Of a DNA stretch of 64,000 nt, positions 1-12,200 are shown piece by piece. The position numbers and the translations under genes were made by a program. The notes under the pieces are model-generated. The model did not search any database and was not told the origin of the DNA. It saw nothing but the letters and a program-made list of their open reading frames with translations. Positions within the stretch are counted from its first letter, which is position 1, and every line of letters starts with the position of its first letter. This DNA is from Dendrobium chrysotoxum (taxonomy: Eukaryota; Streptophyta; Magnoliopsida; Asparagales; Orchidaceae), in contig CM034305.1 in assembly GCA_019925795.1 (NCBI GenBank), forward strand, positions 90,432,433 to 90,496,432. The letters run 5' to 3'.

Positions 1-450
1 AAAGCTAGATGTCATGTCTTGCTATTCATAATCATATCATGATTGCATTTACATGATAGCATATGAATTGGTTGATAAATACAATTCTAAGTATAATTAA
101 TAGAATCTGTATTAATATTGATACCACATGACATATCATATTAAAATGCCATGTTGATTGATAGTCATTTTTATTGATTTTTTTATAATTGATAAACCGC
201 TTTTGGTTTTACTCATTATATTAGTTTTACTATTAATTGATAGTGATTTTATAGATTATCGATTTCTTATACTAATATACTATTGATTATTAATTAACAT
301 CGATTGTAATTGGAACAGACATTGATTCTTGTGCCTTGTATTAAAGCTAGTTATATGTTTTGCTTATTTGCCGGGCCATGTGCTCATTATGTGATTTTAT
401 ATGATTTTAAATAAAGGTAAGGAGCCTATAGATTGAGGCTAAGCAGTAAT
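1..450. repeat. Dispersed AT-rich repeat, left-edge copy
   Basis: No gene is visible. The stretch resembles 60410-61020: both contain a phrase close to 'attcataatc...catgcttgcatttacatgat' and, further on, 'gtgctcattatgtg' followed by an 'agg' rich turn. The copies are diverged and colinear, so this is probably the same noncoding transposon or LTR segment. The left end runs off the window. The family is not identified. Confidence 0.45.
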
Positions 451-2400
451 GATAGTTTAGTTTTATTTTCACCTCTTTAGTTTTATATATTCTTTTGTAA
501 TATATTGTGACTATTATATATATTATTTTAGACTTTTAACTTTAAATTAGGATGTAAATATTGATTATAACATTATAACCATATTTTTTCACTATTTATA
601 TTTTTATGTATTTTTCAACATGGTTTTGAAAATCGACTTGGATCAACTGGTTCAACAGTGAACTGATCATATGGTCGATTTAGTTCTCATGAAAAATCTG
701 TCCAACATCAAATCGGTGATAAAGGGTTGAACCATCCGTTCAACTAACCAACCATTGAACTAATCTTGATTTTTAAAAACGGGCAAGTTTGATATATAAT
801 ATATTTAAATTATTTAATTTAATACAAAGTATATATTAAATATTAAATTAATTTAAATATAACATATTTTATTTTATAATATTCAAAAATTTAAATTATT
901 ATGTATCTAATAAATCATACCCACAAGGTTCCACCATCTCATATATGCTCTTAACTCATGAATGCAAGAAAAGCTATATAAACAACACAATATAAACCTT
1001 CAAAGTGATATGCGACTAAACAACTAGTAGAAATTTTAACAATGTGTGTATGTTGGATTGCTTCCATGAGAATTTTTAAAAAACTTTTGTACATAATATT
1101 TAAATAAAAAATGATTATAATAATTTTTAAAGTTCTTAAATTTATAATTTTTTGTGTATTATAATCATCTTAAAATAAATTCAAAATTTTTAATATCTAT
1201 TTTGAGTATAATTTTGATTATAATATACTAATAAACTTTTTTCAACCTAATTTCTCTGTAAATATGAAATTAAATGATAATATATATATATAAGAACTTT
1301 AAAAATTAGTATATAGTATAGTATGACTTTATAAATAAAATTTTATAATTAATGTAAATTTTATATATAATTTATATGTGTAAATTATACCTAAATATAT
1401 AACATAAATTAGCAATTATTTATATTAAATTTCTATATTTATACATAAACTAAATTTCTATTAAATATGAATTAAAATCAAAGAGTGGAAATATTACATT
1501 TAAATTTAAAATTAATGATTATTTATATTTAAATATATAATATAAATTGATAATATTTTATATTTAACTTAAAATTATGGAATATATTATTTATGTATGA
1601 ATTTTATTTAATTTTTAGTCACAATATTATATTATTTCATAATAAGTACAAATTTATATTGTTATTTAAATATCATTTAAATATTTTTTATATTTATTAC
1701 GTCATCCGATTCAACTCCAATCAAACTATTGAACCTTGAACCTCTCTCTTTTTTTGTTTGATCACTAGTCCGATTTTTATGACATTCTTTTGGTAATTAG
1801 TTTTTTTCTGATTGTCAATGATCTAATTGTTAATGAATTGAAAAGAAAAAAGATAATAAAGAGGAAAAAAATTCTATTTTAGATCCTGGGACATCACAAA
1901 TTAATAGCTAGAAAAGACTATGAATCTTTAGATTGATATTTAGAGAAGTATTATGGAGTTTATAGTGGAATGATGAGGGGTTTAGAGGGGTATAAAAGTA
2001 GAAATGCTAAGACTAGTCTAGTTTGGGCTAATTTGAAAAATCTTTTTAGAGAGTGATATTTATGTAAGATAAATGATTATAAATGACGGTGGAATGTTTG
2101 ATTAAAATGTAAACTTATGATCTGGAGTTGATGGTGGAGTTTGATGGAGTTTAAGACTTAAGAGGATGTTGACGTGTAGTGAATAAGACTCAATCCAAGT
2201 ATTCCCCATTTGAGCTATTGGTTATGTGAGCATATTTAAAGGGGTTTTATGATTTTGATTGCTAGTTTATTAATCTTAGGGGATGCTTATGAAGTGGAGG
2301 AAGAGTTGTGAATAATTTAGAACATGTGTTTAATAGGATTTATACGTGACATAAAAAAAAGTAAAGATAATTACATAATCTCACTAAAGAAAATGCATAC
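451..2400. other. AT-rich intergenic DNA, possible decayed TIR element at about 608-1790
   Basis: There is no credible coding region. Short phrases around 608-780 ('aaaatcgacttggatcaa') reappear in diverged inverted form around 1700-1780 ('gatcactagtccgattttta'), on either side of a very AT-rich centre. This would fit a non-autonomous DNA transposon with degenerate terminal inverted repeats. No target duplication was found, so the assignment is weak. Confidence 0.25.
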
Positions 2401-2406
2401 ACTTGA

Positions 2407-2624
2407 AGCCACCAAGCACAAAACAAATGAAGAGAACTTCACCATAAAATTATTTTATTTCAAAAACTAAAAATTATAATGCATATCAGTCCATATTTAT
2501 AGCAATTATAAGATTAGCCACCAAGCACTAAACAATTGAAGAGAACTTCTCCATATAATTATTTTATTCCAAAAACTAAAAGTTATAATGCATATTAGTC
2601 CATATTTATAGGTATTACATGATT
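2407..2624. repeat. Tandem duplication, two 109-bp units
   Basis: Units 2407-2515 and 2516-2624 both begin 'agccaccaagcac', carry 'gaagagaactt' and 'ataatgcatat', and end near 'gatt'. They have equal length and differ by scattered substitutions only. A local tandem duplication of noncoding DNA is the simplest reading. Confidence 0.8.
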
Positions 2625-3290
2625 AACTTTTAGAGAAAAAAAAATGAAGGGTTTTGGTGGACATTAAAGAAGAGTGTCACCCACCATTTTTTTTTTTTGC
2701 CTCATCTTATCTAACCATTAAATGACTAATCATAAAATCTTCTAGATGACAAATAAAATATAAATTACATTTAAATTATTTTAAAGCAATGAGCTTATTA
2801 TTGGGCTCTTGTAATCAGACATTTTCTTTTACATTATTGGGCTTTAGTCTTAGCTATTGTAATTGAGCTTTTTGTTTTATTATCTTCATCCACTTGATGT
2901 ACTACATGAAAGATTATATTATTAAACAAACCCAAAGAAATTAAACACCTCAAATATTTTTTATATTGCCATTATATAGTCTATCTCATATAAATAACTT
3001 AAAATTTACCTTTCTAAGTATATTTTTTATTATAGTTATCATTTATCTCATGATAGGCATCAATAATTTTTTTTAATAAATAATATCATGTTTTAACTTT
3101 TGAAGTAAAAAATTCTCATGAGGACAAGTAGTAGACATGATCTCCACTCTAAACCCCTAGAAGGCACACTCATAGAGAAACCTCGATGGGTAGCTAGTAG
3201 TGGATAGGGTCTTAACTAAAAAGACTCAATGAGAGCATGTGAATGATAAGATATCCACTTATAAAAAAATATCATAAATCATAAGTCTCA
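2625..3290. other. AT-rich intergenic stretch
   Basis: No open reading frame or RNA gene is recognised. From about 3110 the sequence begins to show words ('aaggcacac', 'ctcaa') related to the 43-bp array that follows, so decayed outer units of that array may start here. Confidence 0.4.
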
Positions 3291-3292
3291 AA

Positions 3293-4090
3293 AGGTACAA
3301 ACCTTCTAAAAATCTCAGAATGCATAAGCTTTAGAAGGTATATATTCTTCAAAAACCCTTGAAGTCAAAAGCTTTATAAGGCAAGCATTTTCTAAGAACT
3401 ACTAAAAGCTAAAGCCTTACAAGGTACATATTATCTAAAAATCTAAAATGCACAATCCTTAGATGGTACACATTTGTTAAAAATCTCTAAATATATAAGC
3501 CTTAGAATATGTGTCCTGAAGAAGTCATAAAAATATAGAAGCCTTTTTATTTATCCATTCGTTAAAAATCTCAAAAGATAATAATTTTCCAAAAATCTCA
3601 AATGGCATAAATCTTAGAAGATGCATGTTTATAAAAAATCTCAAAAGCATAAACCTTTGAAGGCACATTTTTTTCAAAAATCTCAAAAGGCTAAATCCTT
3701 ATATGATTTTTCTCAAAAAATCTCAGAAGGTTAAAGCTTTATAAGATACATATTCCCATAAAAAACTTAGCAGGTAAAGCCTCATAAAGTAAATATTCTC
3801 CAAAAATCTCATAAGATATATGCTTCATAAGTAATAGGTTCTAAATAAAATCTTAAAAGACTAAAGTTTTGAAAGGTACATGTCCTCCTAAAAATAAAAG
3901 AAAGCATAAGTCTCATAAGGTCCATGTATTTCATTCATTAAAAAACTTTGGAAGGTATAAGTTTTAGAAGATATAGGCTAATGTACTAATCAAAAAATCA
4001 TAGAGGCTTAAACCTCATAAGATACATATTTTTCATTGATAAGAAAATCTCAAAATACATTAGCCTTAAAAGGCACATGATTTTTATTCA
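3293..4090. repeat. Degenerate 43-bp tandem array (about 18 units)
   Basis: Units start 'ggtacaaacctt' / 'ggtatatattctt' / 'ggcaagcatttt' / 'ggtacatattat', pass through 'aaaaatctcaaaa' and close with 'aagccttagaa' variants. Counting the first units by hand gives 43, 43, 43, 42 and 43 bp. The period persists, with drift and small indels, to about 4090. No coding potential is seen. It is a minisatellite-type array. Confidence 0.75.
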
Positions 4091-5810
4091 TCCAAAGATA
4101 TTGTGGACAACATAGATTTACAACACTTAATATGCATAAAGTTTTTTACAACCAAGAAATCAAGGCAACTATATTCCAACCAGGGGTAATCTCTTTTTAT
4201 TACTAACTAAAAAATTTAGCTATAATAAATTAAATCTCTAACAAAATTAGAAAATTTTAAGCCATAGCTAGAACTATTAGATCTATATGGTGTCAACATA
4301 CTAGTCATCATCATTAACAAAGATTTCTTTCACAATATTCAAATCTTCAAACTCCTACCTTAGCTTCCAAATGGGTAGTCATTCAGTCATGAAGATTACC
4401 ACAAGGATATAACTTTTTGTATTGGTTGCAATACTTTTTAAATAATTACAATGACATCAAAGCCAACATTGATACTTGACATCACAAATGTTAACATGTA
4501 ACATCTATATCGTGCTAAAAATCAAGCTTCACCTTTGACGATATTTGAATTGTACATAACTATTGATGCAACATCAAGATAATGACAAAGGACATGATCA
4601 CAAACCAAATTTTTACATCAAGATTTGAGTCATTCATCATGTACCAACACTTCATACAAACATTTGGATAACTCATAATCTTTTTAAAAACATAGGAGAA
4701 TGATGAAGAACTTAATTTAAGGTATTTTGATGGGCAAATGGGCCATACCGGTTAATAAGATAAAAATCTTCATAAATTATTTGATTTCAAGATCACTCTA
4801 ATTGCCTTCTTTGACTAATCTAAATTTTCATGTATTTGAAGCTTTAAATTTTATTTCCTTTATTTTTTGTTTGTGTGCTAGAACAAAGTCATTAATCAAT
4901 GTAATAATATTTTATTAGCTCTTAAAGATTTTGAAAATTGTCTAGGCTTAAAAAAGACCTTAAATGAGACATTAATTTACACTTTTTTATTCACTGACTT
5001 GCTGGTTGCTCCACTCTTCAGTGAAGCTTGGTGGCTGATTTCCTAGGGTTTTGATAAGTCTTTAGTCATTTGTTTCATCCTTATTCTTTCTATTTTCCAA
5101 CACAATTTTCATATTTAATGCATAGCCTCAAGCCTAGCTTCTTTCAACTCGAAAACAAAACTTAAAAACTCTCCTAAATATTCCCTACATCCCTCGTAAC
5201 CTTTCGAGGCCTAAACTTGCTAATAATCCTAAAGTACCATAACCAAAATCACAATAAAAAGAGATTATTTTTAAAATGAGCAATTGAATTATACATATCA
5301 TAACTCATTAATCACTAATCCAAAATCTATTAAAATATTACTAGTAATTCTTTAACATCCCAAAACTTTGATATGAAGTTTATGATTGTTTTTCTCTACG
5401 AAAAACTTGCCACTTAATAGCGTAAAAATTTCAAAATCAAATTTGTCCAAATCCCAAATACTCGTTTTACCATCACCTAAATAACATTTCCACCAAAACC
5501 CTAAGGAGACACCAATCAAGTTGTCGCCTTCAATATAAAGATCTTATAGACCTTACATTATATTGATATCACATTTAATGACTTCAAAAAAGTAAAGGTT
5601 CAATGAGCTTGAAGGCCTAAGAAGTTTTGTGCCAGCATTGGATTTTTCAAGGTAAAAAGAATAAAATTTATTTATTCTTCAAGAAAGGTTATATTAAAAG
5701 GTTTAAATTTTCTTATTTGATAGTTTATTAAAAAAATAATGTGAATGCGAGTTACTTTAGTTGATAAAATTATTAAAATTTAGTGTCAATACTTTAAATT
5801 TGAGTTATAC
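4091..5810. other. Intergenic DNA upstream of ADF
   Basis: No gene or recognisable transposon was found. Composition is AT-rich with no long reading frame. The last few hundred bases lead into the more GC-rich ADF promoter region. Confidence 0.4.
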
Positions 5811-6223
5811 TTAAAAATAAACGATAATAAAATTTACTGAACCATTTTGAGTAGTAAATTCCACTTTTAGCCAAACAGACCCCTCAGTCTTTCCCTGCAA
5901 GCTTCCATCTCCAGGAAAAATATTCGACAGGCCCTCCTCGAGGGAGGAGCGTTGGTCGCACGCTCGTCGGCGCCGCGGGGGCATGTGCGTGACCTCCATT
6001 ACCAGGAAAGCCGCACACTCAAAGGTACATTTATTCCCAACGAACCCACCGCACCGTCCACGGCCGAAAGCTCCATCTCAACTTCTCGTCATCTTCTCTT
6101 CCATCTCCAAAGTCTCTTTCTTCGGATAAACGAGATCGCCGTCTTATCCTTTCGGTGTTGCGTTAGATCTTCGCCCGCATTGTTCTCTCTCGCATCCTGA
6201 TCAACTTTCTGTGCTCCGTCGAA
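5811..6223 (+). promoter_or_regulatory. ADF proximal promoter and 5' leader region
   Basis: Base composition changes from AT-rich to a GC-rich, pyrimidine-rich stretch at about 5870-6200, directly ahead of the ADF start codon. 6060-6223 is CT-rich ('ctccatctc', 'cttctcttccatctcc'), as in many plant 5' leaders. No convincing TATA box was assigned, and the transcription start is not known. Confidence 0.45.
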
Positions 6224-6226
6224 ATG
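6224..6226 (+). CDS. ADF: ADF exon 1 (start codon only)
   Basis: ATG is followed at once by the donor GTATGC at 6227. The coding part is three bases, and the CT-rich leader before it forms the rest of the exon. The exon was chosen because exon 2 begins in frame with GCT AAC GCG, giving the typical ADF start M-A-N-A-A. Confidence 0.85.
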
Positions 6227-9200
6227 GTATGCTTTTTTCTTTCTCTCCCTGTAGAAAACGACAAGAAGGAAAAGGAGATAGCAGAGAATTAAATGCTACT
6301 GTAGAATTTTCTTACTCTCATGTATTGATGAGTTGATGTACAAGTGTATTTATAGCTGTAAAGTAAATCATGTGTGGCTGTGATTCACTTTGTTAATTTA
6401 CAGATGTAAGGTTGTGATGTGTTTGGCCATGTGCGTCATGTGGTCTGTTTGGCGTGCTTTTCTGTGGCTGAACTTGTCTGTCCTTTTATCCCCCCTCAAG
6501 CTGAGGGTTGCGAAGAACCCTAAGCTTGGCGCGAAGAGTCTGGAAGCGCGAAGTAGAGAGCGGCTTTGTGAGAATGTCGGCGGTATGATCTTGAGTGCTG
6601 ATGAGAAACACACGTATGACATGCGAGTGGATCTGATGTCGAATGAAGTAGTGATCGATCTCTATGTGCTTCGTTCTTGCATGGAATACTGGATTGTTGG
6701 CCAGAGCAATTGTTGAGGTGTTGTCGCAATGGAGATCTGTAGGTTGTTGAAGGTGTATGTTGAAGTCTTGAAGCAGTTGTCGGAGCCAAATGATGTCTGT
6801 GATGGCAGCGGCCAGAGCGCGATATTCTGCCTCCGTCGATGATCTTGCAACAGTGTGCTGCTTCTTTACGCTCCAGGAGACGGGTGTGGCACCGAGAAAC
6901 GAACAGTAACCGGAGGCAGATTTCCGTGTCTCCGTGTCGCTGGCCCAGTCTGCATCTGAGTAAGAGTGAAGTTGGAGTGGTCCTCGAGAGATCGGTATGC
7001 CATATTCGATCGTTCCTTTGATGTACCTGAGTAATCTTTTGAGGAGGTATGTATGCTGGTTTTGTGGGTTGTGCATGTGTTGACTTAGAAGATTTATTGG
7101 GTATGCAATATCTGGTCTTATGATTGTGAGGTATTGTAGTGATCCTGTGAGTTGTCTATATGTGTGGGGGTTGTTGAGTATGGGATCTACAGGTATATTT
7201 GGTGGTATTTTTTTGCAAGATGGGTTTGTTATGGGTTTACATTGAGAGAGGCCTGCTGATTCGAGAAGAGATGTGGCGTATTGTGTTTGAGATAGAAATA
7301 GGGAATTTTTGTGAGTCGTAATTTTGATTCCTAAAAAATTGTTGGCTGTTCCTAAATGTTTCATGAAAAATTGGTCATGCAATTTCAATATGATGTTTAA
7401 GATAAGAGAGGTGTTGTTACTTGTGAGTAGTATGTCGTCGACGTATGTGAGTAAATATACCCGAGAATCTTCTTGTGAGAGTATGAGTAAAGAAGGGTCC
7501 GTCTTGCTTGGTTGAAATCCCAGTTGTTGTAAAAATGAGGAGAATGTGGTGAACCACTGTCGAGATGCTTGTTTGAGTCCATAAATTGCTTTGTTTAATA
7601 TGCATACATGATTTGGGTGCTGGACGTCTTCGAAACCTTGTGGTTGTCTCATGTATATAGTGTCTGTCAGTTTGCCATGTAAAAAGGCATTAGCAACATC
7701 TAGTTGGTGCACTTCCCAATTTCTGTTGAGAGCAATGGTAAGCAGTATTCGTATTGTTGGAAATTTTGCCACTGGGCTGAATGTTTCCAAGTAGTTGATC
7801 CCATACTGTTGTTTGTGACCCTGTGCTACTAATCTGGCTTTGTATCTTGCAATGGAACCATTGGAGTGCAGTTTGGTTTTGTATGTCCATTTGCAGCCTA
7901 ATACTTGAGTATTAATGGGAGGTGGAACTAGAGTCCAGGTGGCTTGTTGTTGTAATGCTAGAAATTCTGTTGCCATGGCTTGTCTCCAGTGTTCTTGCTT
8001 GGATGCTTCCTAGTAAGATGTTGGTTCATGATTAAGAGGGTCTGGGTGTTGTGAATGTTGGTGTATGAGATTGAGAATTGTTTTGGGTTTCAACAGTTTT
8101 GAGTCTGGTTATCATTGGATGGGTTGGGAATTGGGTTTGTATTATTGGTGGAGATGTTGGTTGTGGGTCAGATGGTGGTGAAGGTGTTGGTTGGCTGTCA
8201 GGGAGTGTGGTATTGGTGGGGTATGGAAGTTGAGTGGTAGAGCTGTTTCTGGTGTGTATATGTGAAGGTTTGGGATCAATGGTAATGGTGTTGAGTTGAG
8301 TGGTGGGGGTGAGTAACAGTGGGTTTTCTGGGATGGTTGGTGAAGGGGTGTTCTGTAGTATGTTTTGAGTAAATGAGAAAGTTGTTTCGTGGAAGGTAAC
8401 ATGTCTGGAAATGGTTATTTTATTTGTGAGAGGGTTGAGGCATTTATAGCCTTTGTGACTTGTGGAGTATCCAAGGAAGATGCAGGGCTGGGATTTGGGA
8501 GCTAATTTGTGTCTGTATTGGATTTTGGTTGTTGAGGTGTATAATTGCTGTTGAATCTGTGCCAGCAATTTGTTGCTGAGTGACCCTTTTTATTGCAGAT
8601 CTGGCATGTAGTTGGCGGTTGATTGCTGGGATGAGGGCTTGGTGAGGTGAATCTACCTCTACCTCTTCTTTCTCTTCCACGATATGAGTATAATGCTGTG
8701 TTTTGATCAGGAAAACTACGGTATCTGATGGCTTCAGCATGTAGGTTGATTTCTTCACTGATCAGGAATGCGTAGAGATCATCAAGTGTGAGTGGCTGGG
8801 CCATGGTACGAATACTGCTTTTGAATGGTTGATACGTTGGTGGTAATCCATTTAGTGTATATAGGATTATGTCTTCTTGATCAATTGTTGCCCCTGCCGC
8901 AGCTATCTTGTCAACCAGTATTTTGATTTCATTTAGATATTCTGCCATTGTGTGTTGTTTCATTGAGACATTGTGTAACTCATTTTTGAGTTGAATAACT
9001 CTTGATCGGTTTGATGATTGCAGTCTTCTTTCTATGGTGGTCCAAATGGCTGCTGTTGATTCCAGGTGAAGAACATATGGTAAGATAGCAGGTGTAATTG
9101 TAGAGCAAAGAGCTGCCGTGAGGTTCTGGTCAATCAGGTTCCATTCATTGTATTTTGGATTGGTGATGATTTGTCCTTCAGGTGTTTGATGGGTAGTGGT

Positions 9201-12200
9201 TGGTGGGGAGGAGTTGGGATCTATGAAGTTGGCAAAGCCATTAGCTCTAAGCAGCTTTGTGACTTGAGATTTCCAGATGGGGTAATTGTCATTAGACAAT
9301 TGAGTGGGTACTATAGTTTTGATGTTTGATATAACAAATTTCAGGGATGTGGGGATGTTGTAGGGCTCTGTTGAGAGATCTGGAGATGAATTGACTGTTT
9401 GGGATGAGGAGGATTGGGCCATAAGAGATATTCAAATTTTCTTACCTCTTTACTGTGATCTTCGGTCTTGCCCGAGGTATAGCTCTGATACCATGTAGAA
9501 AACAACAAGAAGGAAAAGGAGATAGCAGAGAATTAAATGCTACTGTAGAATTTTCTTACTCTCATGTATTGATGAGTTGATGTACAAGTGTATTTATAGC
9601 TGTAAAGTAAATCATGTGTGGCTGTGATTCACTTTGTTAATTTACAGATGTAAGGTTGTGATGTGTTTGGCCATGTGCGTCACGTGGTCTGTTTGGCGTG
9701 CTTTTCTGCGGCTGAACTCGTCTGTCCTTTTACTCCCTCTCTTTTTTTTCCGGGTTTATTTTGGTGTTGGATCTGTGATTTGGTTTAGAGAATTAGTTTT
9801 TTTTTTGATGTTATAACCCCATTTGATTGTGGTTAATGTGCTACTCTGAATACCTGTATTTGATGTTGCAATTGATGCACACTGCATGAGGATGATTGGT
9901 GGAATGTTTGGTTATGCGGAGTAGGTGATATTATGTTATGTAGAGATCAATTTTAGCAAACGTGGTTGCATCAAACGATTCGGTTGCTTTGTCATCTATG
10001 GAATGGTAGCTATTTTATGGACTGATGCTGATTAGATTGATAGATGTTTATTATTGAATCGAATGCACAATTAGTGAGGAGGGGGTTTTATGCCTTTGGG
10101 TGGCATAAAGGCCCTCTTATGGAATGCTTGGGTCATATTAATCAAGTCACAATGAGACATGAACTAAATTCAATAAGCTGTTGATTGTGAACTGACTTAA
10201 ACCTTTTGCAATTCAGAATTCGCCAAAGTTGAATTGACTAGAATTGAATCTCAAACAAGTTGCCTAAGAGTTTGCTCTAACTCGATCTTCAGTTCTAAGC
10301 CATTGCACTTGTTGAAGGGACTCAATAATTATCCACTAATCGCCCAAATAACTCATCAATCACCCAAGTATTCATAGCTAATTAGAGGTTCTTGTTTGAA
10401 GAACTCGTCGCTAGTTACCTTGACCAGAAGCCAACTTCAAGCCTAACTTGCATGCTATATATATCTAAGTATAATGATTTTAATTTATTCATTTTTTATA
10501 TATTTGCATTATGGTGTCAATTTTGTAACATCTACCTTAGATCCCACCTATAAATAGGGGATCATTGGTCCAATTTGAATACATAAAGATCCAAAATGAG
10601 ACCCAACTGATAAATGTTTTTTGCTATATTTATGCCAATATTCCACGATATGAAGATATTCCATGTGCTTACTTGAATTCATCATGCCTTGCTTTGTAGT
10701 TTGATCTTGAGGGCTTAGTCAATTTTAAAGGCGTGAGAAATGATAAGATTGATAATAATTGTAATGAGTAGTTTCAGATTGGGTTGTCATTGGGGGTCAT
10801 AGCAACCAATCAGTAGTTCCTGATTATTAGATGATTAATAAGTATTGAATGAGCCCTTAAAAAATTCTTATTAAAGGTCATCTTTCCTTGTTATTATTCT
10901 CCTCATTCATTTTCTTCATCTCTCAAAATTTTAATTGTTGGCACCTTAAATTGCCTTTTACTGTCTATGTTTGTATCAATTGGTGTTCTCTTTGAGATCC
11001 TTGTCGTTGATTGCTTTGTCTCATCCCCCTTGCAATCTATGTTGGTCTTTGTTCCTTCATTAAATCTCACTGCCATCCATGACATCTCTAAGCTATGACG
11101 CATCTTTCAGTGACCTCTACTTTTGTTTTTGGCAATTTGAATTTTTCATAATTGCATCTTTTTTAATTGCCTCTTTCAATGATCTCCCAATGTTGCCAGG
11201 TGCTCCGTATATCTCCCATTTAGATCCCGATTCCCAAGCTCCATTGCATCTGCACAAGATTCCCCATCACTCCATAGATTCCAACCATGCACTCTAAAGC
11301 TCCACAAACACCCAACCTCGTCAGAATCCCCCATCTTGCGATTCCCATATCTTGCCATTGATGCCTCTGCCTAGATTGACAGATCTCCAACTTTGTAGAT
11401 GTCCGTGCTAGATCTTGTAGTCGATTCCTAATCCAACACCCAGCTTTGCTGATGCCCCAACCTTGCCATTCACAAATGATGTCATCGTCTTGATCTACTT
11501 ATATGAATTCCTTCCATATCTGCATGTTGCAACAAATGCAAGAACAACCACCCATCTTGTAGTAGATTTACACTCATCCTAGCTCTGCACACTAATTCCC
11601 AAACTTCTTAGGTGGACAATGACCGAAGAAATTCATGCATCAACTAAAGTACCAGACTACCTTGATGGCAAGTCATTGTACATAAGCTCGGTGAGGTTTA
11701 GGAAATTTTGCGCGATATAAATCTAGGATTGGTAAGGCTTGAAACAAAATTCTAGTAAAACTCGACTCTGAAATCCTGATTTGTTGAAAATGAGCTCACA
11801 TAACTCAACAAAATTATAAAGATATAGATCATTGCGCATGGGGTTAGTATGAAGATGAATGTTAGGAGAGTTGCGATACATTTGGGCCATTAGCAAAATG
11901 CAAGCTCTTTTCCTGGCTCATTGAAGAATCTTTTTCTGATCAACCAATAAAAATTTTATCACCTGCAATTTGCGTGCATGACAATCCTAGCATAGAAAAG
12001 GTGATTTGAATCGCACCAGAGTAATTGTAGGGAACACATGAGCAAGTGGATGAATGGTCGCCGCTTCCATTGCCAACAATGGATTGTCGGGAGGAAGTAA
12101 GGTTGGGCGATCACTTACCTCCCATACTTTTGTCAATGTTTCTCTATATTCCATGACAAGAAGATGCTCCATGGATTTATTGTCTTTATCTTGTCTTATT

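Larger units (their letters stand above)
6250..9732 (-). mobile_element. Copia element 1, internally deleted, antisense in ADF intron 1
   Basis: Two 239-bp LTRs (6250-6488 and 9494-9732) differ at four sites, all transitions. The flanking target duplication is CTCCC (6245-6249 and 9733-9737). On the - strand the 5' LTR at the right is followed by a primer-binding site complementary to initiator tRNA-Met (TGGTATCAGAGC, 9482-9493), and the 3' LTR at the left is preceded by a polypurine tract (read on + as tcccccctcaag, 6489-6500). Between them are gag with a zinc knuckle, the tail of integrase, and RT-RNase H. The protease and the integrase catalytic core are missing, so this copy cannot move by itself. 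The LTR termini are 5'-TA...CA-3' in both copies instead of TG...CA. Confidence 0.95.

Noticed and set aside
3293..4090. Regular repeats considered as a CRISPR array
   Set aside because: Units are contiguous degenerate copies without distinct spacers, in plant nuclear DNA.
11079..11358. Short frames on both strands within ADF intron 1
   Set aside because: No motif, no splice context, and they lie between diverged repeat copies.
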